This document shows positions 1 to 9,130 of a stretch of DNA of 64,000 bases, one piece after another. Positions within the stretch are counted from its first letter, which is position 1. The number at the start of each line of letters is the position of its first letter. The translations under genes and the position numbers were made by a program. Where the stretch lies: positions 63,920 to 127,919 of the forward strand of contig VXTM01000038.1 in the NCBI GenBank assembly GCA_009837445.1, read 5' to 3'. The stretch is from Acidimicrobiaceae bacterium (GTDB lineage: Bacteria > Actinomycetota > Acidimicrobiia > Acidimicrobiales > Aldehydirespiratoraceae). The notes beneath the pieces are model-generated. The model searched no databases. It worked only from the letters and a program-made list of their open reading frames with translations, and had not been told where the DNA came from.

Positions 1-71
1 AACCCGGACGCCTGACATTCGGAGGCCGGCGCTCCCCTGGACCTGACCCGGGTCGGGCAGGCCAGCTGCGG

Positions 72-683
72 TCACGGTTTGCCGGTCAGCAGGTCAAGAA
101 GCTCGTCGTAGGCGGTGCAGGCGGGATACTGCGGATACTCGGACCGCACGTTGGCCGGCGCCCGGAACAGCACCCCGGCGTCGGCTGCGGCCAGCATGGT
201 CATGTCGTTGTACGAGTCGCCGACCGCCACCACCCGGTAGTTGAGCGAGCGGAAGGCGTCGACGGCCTTCGCCTTCTGGTCGGGAAGCCGCAGCCGGTAG
301 TCGGCGAGGCGGTCGTCCTCCACCACGAGCGTGTGGCACAGCAGTAAGGGCCAGCCCAGCTGGGCCATCAACGGGCGGCCGAACTGCTCGAAGGTGTCCG
401 ACAGCAGCACCACCGGCACGCGCGACTGGAGCTCTCGCAGGAAGCCGAGCGCGCCGTCGAGCGGGGCGAGACCCTGGACCACCTCCATGATCGTGGTCAT
501 CCTGACGCCAGCTGCGTCGAGAGCCTCGATCCTGCCCTTCATCAGCACGTCGTAGTCGGGCTCGTCCCGGGTGGTGCGGCGCAGGAAGTCGATGCCGGTG
601 CGCTCGGCCACCGCGATCCACACCTCGGGTGTAAGCACGCCCTCCACGTCGAGCACAGCAAGGGACTGGTGCGTGGAGGGCAC
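72..683 (-). CDS. thrH: HAD-family phosphatase, ThrH-like (phosphoserine phosphatase/homoserine phosphotransferase)
   Basis: Translation starts LAVLDVEGVLTPEVWIAVAERTGI and contains VVAVGDSYNDMTML, typical of ThrH-type HAD proteins. Confidence 0.8.
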   Translation of the reverse strand: MPSTHQSLAVLDVEGVLTPEVWIAVAERTGIDFLRRTTRDEPDYDVLMKGRIEALDAAGVRMTTIMEVVQGLAPLDGALGFLRELQSRVPVVLLSDTFEQFGRPLMAQLGWPLLLCHTLVVEDDRLADYRLRLPDQKAKAVDAFRSLNYRVVAVGDSYNDMTMLAAADAGVLFRAPANVRSEYPQYPACTAYDELLDLLTGKP

Positions 684-689
684 TGGTGA

Positions 690-1157
690 TCAGCCTTCGC
701 CCATCATCGCGGCGGCGCGCCGGTCCAGCTCTGCGTCGTCGACGTCCTCGATGTGGGTGTGCACGCTCCACTTGTGGCCCCATGGGTCAAGGAACTGGCC
801 CATGCGGTCACCGTAGAACTGATCCTCGACAGGGCTCAGCTCCGTGGCCCCGGCCTCCAGGGCGGCTGCAAAGATCGCGTCGCAGTCTTCAACGTTCACC
901 GCCATCGACACCGGCGTCCCGCCGAGAGTCTTGGGGCCGACCACGCCCATTTCGGGCCACTCGTCGGACAGCATCACCAGCGAGTCACCGAGGCGCAGCT
1001 CGCAATGGCCGATGCGACCGGCGAAGGTCATACGGCGGCTCTCGGTGAGGCCGAGTACGCCCGTGTAGAAGTCGATTGCCTCGGCGGCACCGTCAACGCA
1101 CAGGTACACGCTGATCCTCGGATAGTCGTCGGGGATGGGCTTGACCATGGGGAACAT
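690..1157 (-). CDS. VOC family / PhnB-like glyoxalase-fold protein
   Basis: ISVYLCVDGAAEAIDFYTGVLGLTES...DRMGQFLDPWGHKWSVHTHIEDV pattern. Confidence 0.8.
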   Translation of the reverse strand: MFPMVKPIPDDYPRISVYLCVDGAAEAIDFYTGVLGLTESRRMTFAGRIGHCELRLGDSLVMLSDEWPEMGVVGPKTLGGTPVSMAVNVEDCDAIFAAALEAGATELSPVEDQFYGDRMGQFLDPWGHKWSVHTHIEDVDDAELDRRAAAMMGEG

Positions 1158-1271
1158 CCTTCCCGGTAGGCGGGCGGTAGGAGCCTGGCGGGTCCATCCG
1201 TCCGTGTCGGCCCTGCATTATCGCCGGACTGTGGCCAACTCGCCCACCTCCAGGCCCGGAGGCAGGGCGCC

Positions 1272-1604
1272 TCAGCCCTCCACTAGGGCGATCAGCTCTT
1301 CGTCGCTGGGGATCTCGACGCCGGGCACGTAGTAGGTGTAGAGGCTGGCGATCACCTCGCCGAGCCCCGAGTCGTCGCCGGCGGCCACCTCCGCGGTGAT
1401 AACCGAGCCGTGTATGTGGACCGACGACAGCTTGCCGGTGGCCAGCATCCGGCGGGCCAGCTCATCGGAGGGGCGGTCGCCGAGGATCTCCTCCCCCGCC
1501 AGATAGCGCTCGTGACCCATGCCGGTGAGGGTCCGGTTCAACTCGAACCGCACCAGCCCGGGCCGGGGCGACGAGGTGCGCAGGAAGGTGACGGGCTGGC
1601 CCAT
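1272..1604 (-). CDS. NifU N-terminal/Nfu-scaffold-like small protein
   Basis: 110 aa ORF resembling the NifU_N-like scaffold domain (VRFELNRTLTGMGHERY). Confidence 0.5.
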   Translation of the reverse strand: MGQPVTFLRTSSPRPGLVRFELNRTLTGMGHERYLAGEEILGDRPSDELARRMLATGKLSSVHIHGSVITAEVAAGDDSGLGEVIASLYTYYVPGVEIPSDEELIALVEG

Positions 1605-1616
1605 GGCGACTGCAGG

Positions 1617-2426
1617 CTACAGCCGACCGTTCGCCGCGGCTGCACCCCCGGCTGCAGGATCGAACAGCCGGGGCTCGGTGTCCTCGCACGGCGGGTGCAG
1701 GCGCGGGACGCCGCTCCAGCGCAGATCGTCCATGAAAACCCAACGCCGGCGGTGGATCGCGCACGGGCCCCAAGCGGCCAGCGCGGCGATGTGGCGGGGG
1801 CACGGATAGCCCTTGTTGGACGCGAACCAGTACGCCGGATAGCGCTGGGCGGCTTCGACCATGAGGCGGTCGCGGGTGACCTTGGCGACCACCGACGCGG
1901 CCGCGATGGAGAGGCTCGACGCGTCGCCCCTCACGATGGTGGTCACGTCCGGTCCGTCGCCGGGGTCCGCTCCGGTTCCGTCGGAATCGGTGGGGTCATC
2001 AGGGCGCGGCTTCAGGAAGTTCCAGGACCCGTCCACCAGGACATGGTCGACGTCCAGGCTCAGACCGTCGACGGCCCGGCGGGCCGCGAGGCGCTGGGCG
2101 TCCGCCATGCCCAGCTCGGCGCACTCGGCCACGGTGGCGTGGCCCACCGACACGGCCCGGGCCCATCCGATGATGCGGTCGTGCAGCACCTCGCGCTCGG
2201 AGGCGTTGAGCATCTTGGAGTCGCGCACCTTGTAGATCCGAGTGCCGGGATCGGCGACCACGGCCGCCACCGTGAGCGGCCCGGCCCACGATCCCCGACC
2301 CACCTCGTCCACCCCGGCCACGACGTCGGCGCCGCCGGACCACAGGCTGCGCTCCACCCGCAGCCCCGGGGCGCGTCCCCGTAGGGCGCGCCGCAGCGGG
2401 GCGGCGGCGGAGGCAGTGTTGGCCAT
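1617..2426 (-). CDS. rnhB: Ribonuclease HII
   Basis: VAGVDEVGRGSWAGPLTVAAVV motif and RDSKMLNASEREVL. Confidence 0.92.
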   Translation of the reverse strand: MANTASAAAPLRRALRGRAPGLRVERSLWSGGADVVAGVDEVGRGSWAGPLTVAAVVADPGTRIYKVRDSKMLNASEREVLHDRIIGWARAVSVGHATVAECAELGMADAQRLAARRAVDGLSLDVDHVLVDGSWNFLKPRPDDPTDSDGTGADPGDGPDVTTIVRGDASSLSIAAASVVAKVTRDRLMVEAAQRYPAYWFASNKGYPCPRHIAALAAWGPCAIHRRRWVFMDDLRWSGVPRLHPPCEDTEPRLFDPAAGGAAAANGRL

Positions 2427-2463
2427 CGGCGCGACCGTAGCCGCGCCGAGTCAGCTCAAAGAG

Positions 2464-2952
2464 CTAGAGGGTCCAGGTGGAGAGGACCAGGGCCCTGTCG
2501 CGCCAGGCCTGGATGTTGGCGTCGAGGACGTCGAGCGGGTTGAAGGGGGTCACGCCCTCCATCACGTCGTCCTCGCGCATGCCGTAGAGCGCGCCCATGG
2601 CGAAGCGGCAGCAGTACACCGTCGCGCCCTCGTTGATGAGAGTCTGGAGCTGGCGGTTGTACCCGAGGTTGCCGGGGAAGCCCTCCTGGCCGACGGCCGG
2701 GTAGCCGCGGGCGGCGTTGGCCATGAGCACAGCCGGGCCGTACAGCACGAACGTCAGCTTGAAGCCCTTGCGCTGCAGGCGGGTGGCGGTGAGCATGTTC
2801 ACCAGGCCGACCGAGCCCTCGAAGGGCACGGTGTGCATGAACACGTACGCCTGGTCGCCCTCCTCGGCCTTGTAATCGGGGAAGACCTTCTCCTCGATGT
2901 TGTGCATGACGTCGCCCTCTTGGGGCGGCGGGATGGTCACTGTCTTTGGCAT
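2464..2952 (-). CDS. DsrE-like protein of the MSMEG_0572/Sll0783 nitrogen-starvation family
   Basis: MPKTVTIPPPQEGDVMHNIEEKVFPDYKAEEGDQAYVFMHTVPFEGSVGLVNMLTATRLQRKGF; start chosen at the ATG preceded by AGGAGG rather than the longer ORF. Confidence 0.75.
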   Translation of the reverse strand: MPKTVTIPPPQEGDVMHNIEEKVFPDYKAEEGDQAYVFMHTVPFEGSVGLVNMLTATRLQRKGFKLTFVLYGPAVLMANAARGYPAVGQEGFPGNLGYNRQLQTLINEGATVYCCRFAMGALYGMREDDVMEGVTPFNPLDVLDANIQAWRDRALVLSTWTL

Positions 2953-3013
2953 TTCGCCTCCTTGTTGTCGATGCTGTCGATGTTGTCGATGTCTGGATCG
3001 GTTGCGGAAGGGG

Positions 3014-3274
3014 TCAGACGGCCGGTCCCCGGGGCCGGCCCGACCGGATGGGCCAGTCCCTCCGGTGCGAGCCCGGCAGGATAGCGATGATGCGGCGCCG
3101 GATGCCCCAAGGAAGCAGGCGGTACACCGGCGTGAACACGTGCCGCCAGAAGATCTCCCGAGCGCCCCGCGCCTTCTGGGGGGCCCGGGCGCCGTAACGG
3201 GCCCCGACACGCCGCTGAGCGTCGATGGCCAGGTAGCGCTCGGAGTTCGAGCGGAGCCAGTGAGCGAAACTCAT
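3014..3274 (-). CDS. Small basic hypothetical protein (86 aa)
   Basis: ORF fits between two co-directional cluster genes; contains TPVYRLLPWGIRRRIIAILPG; no family recognised. Confidence 0.55.
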   Translation of the reverse strand: MSFAHWLRSNSERYLAIDAQRRVGARYGARAPQKARGAREIFWRHVFTPVYRLLPWGIRRRIIAILPGSHRRDWPIRSGRPRGPAV

Positions 3275-3292
3275 GAGCGACTCTGCCGGCCC

Positions 3293-4615
3293 CTACAGCC
3301 CGGCCAGAAGGTTCTGCGCGGCCACCGAGATCGGCTCGTTGAGGGCGCCGATGGCGGGCGAGTAGACGTTCTCCATCGTGGCCAGCTCCTCGACGGTGAG
3401 CCCGACCCGCACCGCCATGGCCAGGAAGTCGGCCCGTTCTTTGATGCCCTCGCCGCCCACCATCTGGGCGCCGATCAGCCGGAGCGACCCCGGCTCGGCC
3501 AGCAGCTTCACGGTGATGGGCCTCACGCCCGGGTAGTAGCGGGCCCGGGTGATGCCCTGGGCCTTGCCCACCACGTGCTGGATGCCCAGCGCGGTGGCCA
3601 GCGTCTCCCCGAAGGACACCCCCCCGATCATCCACTCTCCGGCCAGCAGGCCCCACGGCACGAACACCGGCCGGTAGTGGCGGGTGCCGCCCGCCGCGTT
3701 GGTGCCGGCCGTCTTGCCCTGGGCGTAGGCGTGGGAACCGGTCAGCCCCTGGATCGGGATGTCGGTGACGCCGTGGGGGATCTCGGTGCAGTCGCCGGCC
3801 GCGTAGATGTTCGGGTCAGAGGTCTGCATCCTGGAGTCGACGACCAGCCCGCCGGTCGTACCTAGCTGCAGACCGGCGGCCTCGGCCAGCGGGTTGTTGG
3901 GCACCTTGTGGGTGCCGATGATGACGATGTCGGTGTCGATGGCGCCCTGCTCGGTCTCGACCCGGCTCACGGCGCCGTCGCCCTTGAAGGCGGTGACCCA
4001 GTTGCCCCACTGCATGTCGACGTCGGCGTCCTCCCAGGCCTGGCGGACGGGCTCGACGATGTCGGGATCGAGCACGTCGGCCATCGGCCACGGGGCCCGG
4101 TCGACGACGGTCACCTTGATCCCCCGGTGCAGCAGGGCAGCGACCATCTCCATGGCCACCAGACCGGCCTCGACGATGACCGCCGATTTGCAGGAGTCGA
4201 GGCGCTTGTCCCAGTCCATGGCCGCCCGGATGTACTTGACCTCGTAGATCCCGTCGAGGTCGGCCCCATCGACGTCCACCTTGGCGTAGTTCCAGCCTGC
4301 GCCGATGATGAGTCGGTCATAGGACACCACGCCCTCACCCGCGACGGTGAGGGTGCGCGCCTTCGCGTCGATGGCCTCGACGGTGGTCTCGTAGTGGACG
4401 TCGATCCCGGTGTTTACGTACTGCTCCTTGGTGGCCAGGAAGAGCCGCTCGAACGAGTCGATCTCGCGCCCGTGGACGTAGGGGATCCCGCAGGGGCTGT
4501 AGGCCACATCGGTGTCGGCGGTGTAGACCACCACCTCCGCGTTGGGATCGACCGCCTTGGCCGCGCCGGCGGCACCCAGTCCTGCGGCGCCTCCGCCGAT
4601 CACTGCGATCCGCAT
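3293..4615 (-). CDS. FAD-dependent pyridine nucleotide-disulfide oxidoreductase, CoA-disulfide reductase/Nox-like
   Basis: MRIAVIGGGAAGLGAAGAAKAVDP...AYSPCGIPYVHGREI (single-Cys active-site context), second Rossmann motif and YAAGDCTE. Confidence 0.85.
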   Translation of the reverse strand: MRIAVIGGGAAGLGAAGAAKAVDPNAEVVVYTADTDVAYSPCGIPYVHGREIDSFERLFLATKEQYVNTGIDVHYETTVEAIDAKARTLTVAGEGVVSYDRLIIGAGWNYAKVDVDGADLDGIYEVKYIRAAMDWDKRLDSCKSAVIVEAGLVAMEMVAALLHRGIKVTVVDRAPWPMADVLDPDIVEPVRQAWEDADVDMQWGNWVTAFKGDGAVSRVETEQGAIDTDIVIIGTHKVPNNPLAEAAGLQLGTTGGLVVDSRMQTSDPNIYAAGDCTEIPHGVTDIPIQGLTGSHAYAQGKTAGTNAAGGTRHYRPVFVPWGLLAGEWMIGGVSFGETLATALGIQHVVGKAQGITRARYYPGVRPITVKLLAEPGSLRLIGAQMVGGEGIKERADFLAMAVRVGLTVEELATMENVYSPAIGALNEPISVAAQNLLAGL

Positions 4616-4655
4616 TGTGCTCCTCTCGTCGCGGAACCGTCTCCCGGCCCGCTCA

Positions 4656-4695
4656 CCGACGTGTCGGATGAGATATCTACGTATCGGAACCTAAA
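4656..4695 (-). promoter_or_regulatory. Candidate operator/promoter type II copy A: CCGA-N4-TCGG palindrome + ATGAGA ... AACCTAAA (plus-strand reading)
   Basis: CCGACGTGTCGGATGAGA-N14-AACCTAAA upstream of the FAD oxidoreductase; shared with 9782-9822. Confidence 0.55.
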
Positions 4696-4744
4696 GCCGT
4701 CACCGCGCGGGTGTCAAGCCCGCGGAGCCTTGATCGCGCCGGCA

Positions 4745-5140
4745 TCAGACGGCCACCACCGACAGCTCGGGGGTGTTGCGGATGGTGTTGCTCACGTAGC
4801 ACACCCGGGCCGCGGCCTCCACCAGCGCGGCCTTGACGGACTCCTCGCAGCCGGCGTCGACCCGTATCTCCAGCGCCGAGAACCGGGGCCCGTCGTACGT
4901 GCCGGTCACCTCGACGTCGACATGGGACAGCTCGATGCCGCGCTTGCCGGCCGCGTGGGCCACCGCCAGCGTGAAGCACGACGACAGCGCGGCCAGGAGC
5001 AGCTCCGTCGGCTGAGGCCCCTCGTTGGTGCCGCCCACGCTCTCGGGCTCGTCCACCGGGATCGTGAAGTCGCCGGCGGTGACATCGCAGCGGTATGCGC
5101 CCAGCCACCGGGCCGAGACTGTGCGGGTAAGCGAACTCAC
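4745..5140 (-). CDS. OsmC family protein
   Basis: GTNEGPQPTELLLAALSSCFTLAVAHAAGKRGIELSHVDVEVTG; start moved to internal GTG at 5140 because a -10-like TATAGT lies inside the longer ORF. Confidence 0.8.
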   Translation of the reverse strand: MSSLTRTVSARWLGAYRCDVTAGDFTIPVDEPESVGGTNEGPQPTELLLAALSSCFTLAVAHAAGKRGIELSHVDVEVTGTYDGPRFSALEIRVDAGCEESVKAALVEAAARVCYVSNTIRNTPELSVVAV

Positions 5141-5173
5141 GAAGAAGTCGTCCTTCAGGCGGTGGCTCAGCCC

Positions 5174-5203
5174 GTGAACTATACGACAGCCACGGATCAC
5201 AAG
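5174..5203 (-). promoter_or_regulatory. Candidate promoter/operator type I copy 1 (minus: CTTGTGATCCGTGGCTGTCGTATAGTTCAC)
   Basis: About 22/30 identical to 11578-11607; contains TATAGT -10-like box; lies between OsmC and the divergent XRE regulator. Confidence 0.55.
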
Positions 5204-5234
5204 CGAAAGCCCGCACGTCTAGGATTCACGCCCT

Positions 5235-5837
5235 ATGCGCCGCGAGGCCGGCAACGGCAACGGAGGAGAGGACCTGAGCGCGGTCGTGAACTCGATCGGG
5301 CCCAAGGTCCGCCACCTGCGCAAGCAGTGGAACCTTTCGCTGCAGCAGCTCGCCGATCGGTCCAACGTCTCGACCGCGGCCATCCACAAGGTCGAGCAAG
5401 GCACGATGGTGCCAACCATCACGACGTTGCTGAAGCTGGCCGCGGCCCTCGAACAGCCGGTGTCGTACTTCGTGGAGGAGGACCAGGAGCCGCCGCTGTA
5501 CGCGGTCTTCACACCCGCCGCCGAGCGCCGGTCGATCTACACGCCCCATGAGGGTCTCTCCCTGGGCGGCATCTCGGGCCCCTACGGGCAGTACTTCGTG
5601 GCGACCGCCATCGCCGAGGTCGAGCCGGGGGCCGACAGCGGCGAGAACCCTCTGCGCCACGCCGGCGAGGAGCTCATCCACATGCTGTCGGGGCGGCTGG
5701 ACGTCGACGTTGGCGACCAGTCGTTCCAGCTGCGCCGGGGCGACTCGATCCACTTCCGGACCGACCAGGAGCACCGCTGGCACAACCCGTACCGGCACAC
5801 GGCACGGGCGGTGTGGACCGCTCTACGCCCCAGCTGA
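5235..5837 (+). CDS. XRE-family transcriptional regulator with C-terminal cupin domain
   Basis: VRHLRKQWNLSLQQLADRSNVSTAAIHKVEQGTMVPTITTLLKLAAAL helix-turn-helix; C-terminal cupin (GEELIHMLSGRLDVDVGDQSFQLRRGDSIHF). Confidence 0.9.
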   Translation: MRREAGNGNGGEDLSAVVNSIGPKVRHLRKQWNLSLQQLADRSNVSTAAIHKVEQGTMVPTITTLLKLAAALEQPVSYFVEEDQEPPLYAVFTPAAERRSIYTPHEGLSLGGISGPYGQYFVATAIAEVEPGADSGENPLRHAGEELIHMLSGRLDVDVGDQSFQLRRGDSIHFRTDQEHRWHNPYRHTARAVWTALRPS

Positions 5838-5851
5838 ACGGACCCGCTCGC

Positions 5852-7276
5852 CTATACGTTCGGCCTCACCGACAGGCGCTGGTCGAGGTCGATCAGGGCC
5901 TGCATGAAGCACTCGACGGGGGCGCGGGCCACGCCGGCGCCCACCTGGCCGGACCCGTCGGAGATGTGGAGGATCCCGGTGTTGACCGCCGGGGTGATAG
6001 AGGTCTCGACCACCCGACGGACGTCGACCCCCAGAGGGGTGCCGGCGTTGTCGAGCACCGGCAGCCGGAACCGGCTGCTGGTGCCGGCGCAGATGCGGCC
6101 CATGGCCTTGGTGACGGCCATGGCGTCGGCCATGCGGCCCCCGAGGAAACCGGCCACCGCAGGAGAGTTGGCCGCGGCCGGGCCACCCAGCCCCACCAGC
6201 TCCAGGACGGCGCTGTCACCGATGTCTCCGGCGCTGGTGTCGGGACCCTGGTCCGGGTAGTACAGGGCGTCCTGCACAGGGGGCGCCTCCGCTATGAACC
6301 AGGGCTCGGGCCGGCCAGGCAGGCGGATGCCGTAGGTGGTGCCGTTGCGGGCCATGGTGGTGACGATGCTCGAGTCCGGCACCTGGCCGGCCCACTCGAC
6401 CAGGGCGCGGGCACCGGCCATGACAATGTTGAGGAACATCAGGTGGTTGGTGCTCAGGAAGTCGGCTACCTCGCCGATGCTGGCGACATTCGAGCGGACC
6501 AGCTGCGGGAGCAGGTCGCGCAACAGCAGGTTGGTGGTGGCCTGGACCCGCATGTGCACGTCGTCGCCCATGGTGATGCCCTGGGCGGCCAGTGAGAACA
6601 CGTCAATCGGTCCGGTCCCGTCGAGAGCCTGGGCCAGGGCTGGACCGAGCGCGTCCCGCAGGAACCGGAGGCGCTCGATGGCCGCGTCGGAGTCGACCCC
6701 GAACCAGGCGACCGCCCCCGAACCCTGGTTCAGGCTGGAGTAGGCAGTGGTGCCGCCGGCATCGACCGAGACCACGTAAACGGGCGCGGTGGGACCGATC
6801 GCGGTGGCCATCGGCACCACTGTGCAGTGCTCGTTGGCCGGCTCCAGCCGGATCTCGCCAGCCTGCGCCATGCGGTCCGCGGCTTCGGTGTGGGGGGCCC
6901 AGTCCTCGGCCACGACCGCGGCCCTGACCGAGCGCCGGAGCGGGTCGCACATGTCGGCCCAAGCGATCCGCGGCCCGCAGTGCAGGATCGTCCCTTCGTC
7001 CATGCCGCTGATCACCGAGCCTGCCGTGTCCACCCCCAGCAGCATGGGCACGCCGCGGTCCAGACGGCTGATCACCTCGGCGTTGGCCGCGTCCACCCGG
7101 TCCGCGGCCGGGCCCAGCAGTCGGGCCAGCGCCGCCACCGCGTCGAGGTCGCCGCCGGCGGGGATGCGCCAGTCCACTCCGACCGCGGGGGCGCCCTGGT
7201 CCCGCACTGCGGTCTCGAACCGCTCCAGCCCGATGTTGACGACTTCCACCCTGTCGGGCAACTCAATGGCGCTCAT
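5852..7276 (-). CDS. allG: DUF1116 family protein (YlbE/AllG-like oxamate carbamoyltransferase component)
   Basis: SSLNQGSGAVAWFGVDSDAAIERLRFLRD...MARNGTTYGIRLPG...GVDVRRVVETSITPAVNTGILH typical of DUF1116. Confidence 0.8.
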   Translation of the reverse strand: MSAIELPDRVEVVNIGLERFETAVRDQGAPAVGVDWRIPAGGDLDAVAALARLLGPAADRVDAANAEVISRLDRGVPMLLGVDTAGSVISGMDEGTILHCGPRIAWADMCDPLRRSVRAAVVAEDWAPHTEAADRMAQAGEIRLEPANEHCTVVPMATAIGPTAPVYVVSVDAGGTTAYSSLNQGSGAVAWFGVDSDAAIERLRFLRDALGPALAQALDGTGPIDVFSLAAQGITMGDDVHMRVQATTNLLLRDLLPQLVRSNVASIGEVADFLSTNHLMFLNIVMAGARALVEWAGQVPDSSIVTTMARNGTTYGIRLPGRPEPWFIAEAPPVQDALYYPDQGPDTSAGDIGDSAVLELVGLGGPAAANSPAVAGFLGGRMADAMAVTKAMGRICAGTSSRFRLPVLDNAGTPLGVDVRRVVETSITPAVNTGILHISDGSGQVGAGVARAPVECFMQALIDLDQRLSVRPNV

Positions 7277-7358
7277 CGCAGCCGGCGTGCGTATCCGTTC
7301 CGCCCGAAGCCCCTAGAGGCCCCGCGGATTGAGGAGCAAACCCGGTCCACACGGGCGG

Positions 7359-7408
7359 GGCCGTGGCCCGAGCGGCCCGTGAGCGCAGCGAACAAGAGCG
7401 GGAATGAC
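7359..7408 (+). repeat. 50-nt intergenic repeat copy 1
   Basis: GGCCGTGGCCCGAGCGGCCCGTGAGCGCAGCGAACAAGAGCGGGAATGAC; reverse complement found exactly at 37495-37544. Confidence 0.85.
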
Positions 7409-7451
7409 CCCGCCGCATCGCGATCGACTGCCGAGCAATCCGCGCACGCTC

Positions 7452-7997
7452 TTACGACATCGTGACGAGCAGGGCGCTCGGCGCGTCGCGGGCGGCAGGC
7501 AGTCGCAGGTGAGCGTCTTCTGGGATGTCGGCCTCGACGAGCCTCCGGGCCTCAGCCAGCCGGAAGATCATCGGCTGGTGCGGCAAGCCGTAATAGGGCA
7601 CAGGCGGCCCGTTGTGCTCCCATCCGATGCGTTCGAAGAAGGTGACATTCTGGAGTTGCACGAAGGCGTCCATCACGGTGCCTCCTGCCTCGGCGGCAGT
7701 CGACACCGCGAAGCGCACCAGCCGGATCCCGACTATTCCCGCCCGGTAGCCGGGCAGCACGGCCAGGCGGTCGCCCTTCCAGCGGCCCGCGTCGTCGGTG
7801 CGGTACAGGCGGACCGTGCCGATCGCCTCCGGTCCCCGGCCGGCGACCACATGGATCGTGTCGGGGTCGGCGTCCCAGTCGTCGACGTCGGTGAGGGGAA
7901 TGACCCGCTGCTCCTCCACGAACACCCGGTGCCGGATACGCATGTGCCAGCTCCGGGCCTCGGGAGAGACAGCCCGCCAGCATTCGATTCGCTCCAC
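7452..7997 (-). CDS. GNAT N-acetyltransferase, MSMEG_0567/Sll0786 family
   Basis: RIRHRVFVEEQRVIPLTDVDDWDADPDTIHVVAGRG...IGTVRLYR...RIGWEHNGPPVPYYGLPHQPM; start taken at GTG (VERIECWRAV). Confidence 0.75.
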   Translation of the reverse strand: MERIECWRAVSPEARSWHMRIRHRVFVEEQRVIPLTDVDDWDADPDTIHVVAGRGPEAIGTVRLYRTDDAGRWKGDRLAVLPGYRAGIVGIRLVRFAVSTAAEAGGTVMDAFVQLQNVTFFERIGWEHNGPPVPYYGLPHQPMIFRLAEARRLVEADIPEDAHLRLPAARDAPSALLVTMS

Positions 7998-8011
7998 TGC
8001 CGCCCCCGCTG

Positions 8012-9130
8012 TCAGCCCAGGGCCTTCACGGGGATCAGCGTGCGCCCGTTGGACCCCTGAAGTTCCCGCTCCATCGCTCCCACCGGCGAGCAAGCCTGGC
8101 ATCGGGCGCAGCCGGCCGCGACCTTGTCCGCGGTCAGTCCCCGCTCCACCAGGTACGGCGCGACCTTGCGGGCGACCTGATCGACATAATCAGCGGCAGG
8201 GGGCGTCCAGTCGCCCATCAGCGAGCCCGGGACCGGCCGCAGGGGCACCACGAAGGGGTACACGCCGATGTCGGCAGCCCGCCGGCAGCCGTCCACGATC
8301 AGGTCCGGGTCCTCTCCCATGCCCAGGATCACATAGGTGGAGACCTGACCCTCGCCGAAGCGCTCCACGGCGTACTCCCAGGTCTCGAAGTAGCGGTCGA
8401 TGCCGGTGCGGTACTTGGGGGGAGCAACCCAGCGCAGCACCTCCGGATCGAAGGTCTCCACATGGATGCCGACCGAGTCGATCCCCCGGTCGGCCACCTG
8501 GTCGATCACGCTGAAGTCGTCGGGCGGCTCGAACTGGACCTCGACAGGAAGGCCCGAGGCCTCCTTCATGGCCTGGCCGCACTTGGCCACGTAGAGGGCG
8601 CCCTTGTCGCGGCCGTAAGTGGAGCCGGTCGTCAAGGTGATGTCCACCGCGCCGTCGAGTTCCTTGGCCGCCACCGCCACCTCGGCCAGCTGCGCCGGGC
8701 GCTTCACCAGCACCGTGCTGCCCGAGTCCAGCGACACCCCGATACCGCAGAAGCGGCACTGATCCTCGTTGCCCCAGTAGGCGCAGGTCTGCAGAACGGT
8801 GCTGGCCAGCGAGTCGAGGTGCATAAGGGCCAAGTGCCAGTACGGGACGCCGTCGGCGGTGGTAAGGCCGTAGAACCGGGGCCGGTCGGCGGGAGCCGCG
8901 CCGGCCAGCCGGACACCGTCGGCGTAGATCCCGAACCCGACGTCCTCGGGCTCGAGCGAGTACGGGGAGTCGGCCACGAATCCAGCGTCCACCGGCACCG
9001 TCACCGCAGTGCCCTCGATCCAGACCATGCCCGCGTCCGACGGTCCGGCTCCGCCCGGCCGTCGCTCGAAGGGGGCGTTTATCCGCAGACCCTTGAACTG
9101 GAGGTCAATGATGAGTTCGGCCAGGGACAC
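8012..9130 (-). CDS. Radical SAM protein, MSMEG_0568 family
   Basis: CAYWGNEDQCRFCGIGVSL cysteine cluster, TTGSTYGRDKGALYVAKCGQAMKEASGLPVEVQFEPP, C-terminal GCARCQACSPV. Confidence 0.8.
   Translation of the reverse strand: MSLAELIIDLQFKGLRINAPFERRPGGAGPSDAGMVWIEGTAVTVPVDAGFVADSPYSLEPEDVGFGIYADGVRLAGAAPADRPRFYGLTTADGVPYWHLALMHLDSLASTVLQTCAYWGNEDQCRFCGIGVSLDSGSTVLVKRPAQLAEVAVAAKELDGAVDITLTTGSTYGRDKGALYVAKCGQAMKEASGLPVEVQFEPPDDFSVIDQVADRGIDSVGIHVETFDPEVLRWVAPPKYRTGIDRYFETWEYAVERFGEGQVSTYVILGMGEDPDLIVDGCRRAADIGVYPFVVPLRPVPGSLMGDWTPPAADYVDQVARKVAPYLVERGLTADKVAAGCARCQACSPVGAMERELQGSNGRTLIPVKALG

Noticed and set aside
2464-3210. 248-aa version of the DsrE-like ORF
   Set aside because: N-terminal extension is low-complexity and overlaps the upstream gene; the ATG at 2952 has a perfect AGGAGG.
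3908-5551. Long antisense ORFs (e.g. 547 aa at 3908-5551 and many others rich in G/R/P/A/H)
   Set aside because: Typical high-GC shadow ORFs opposite well-recognised genes, with no family-like sequence.
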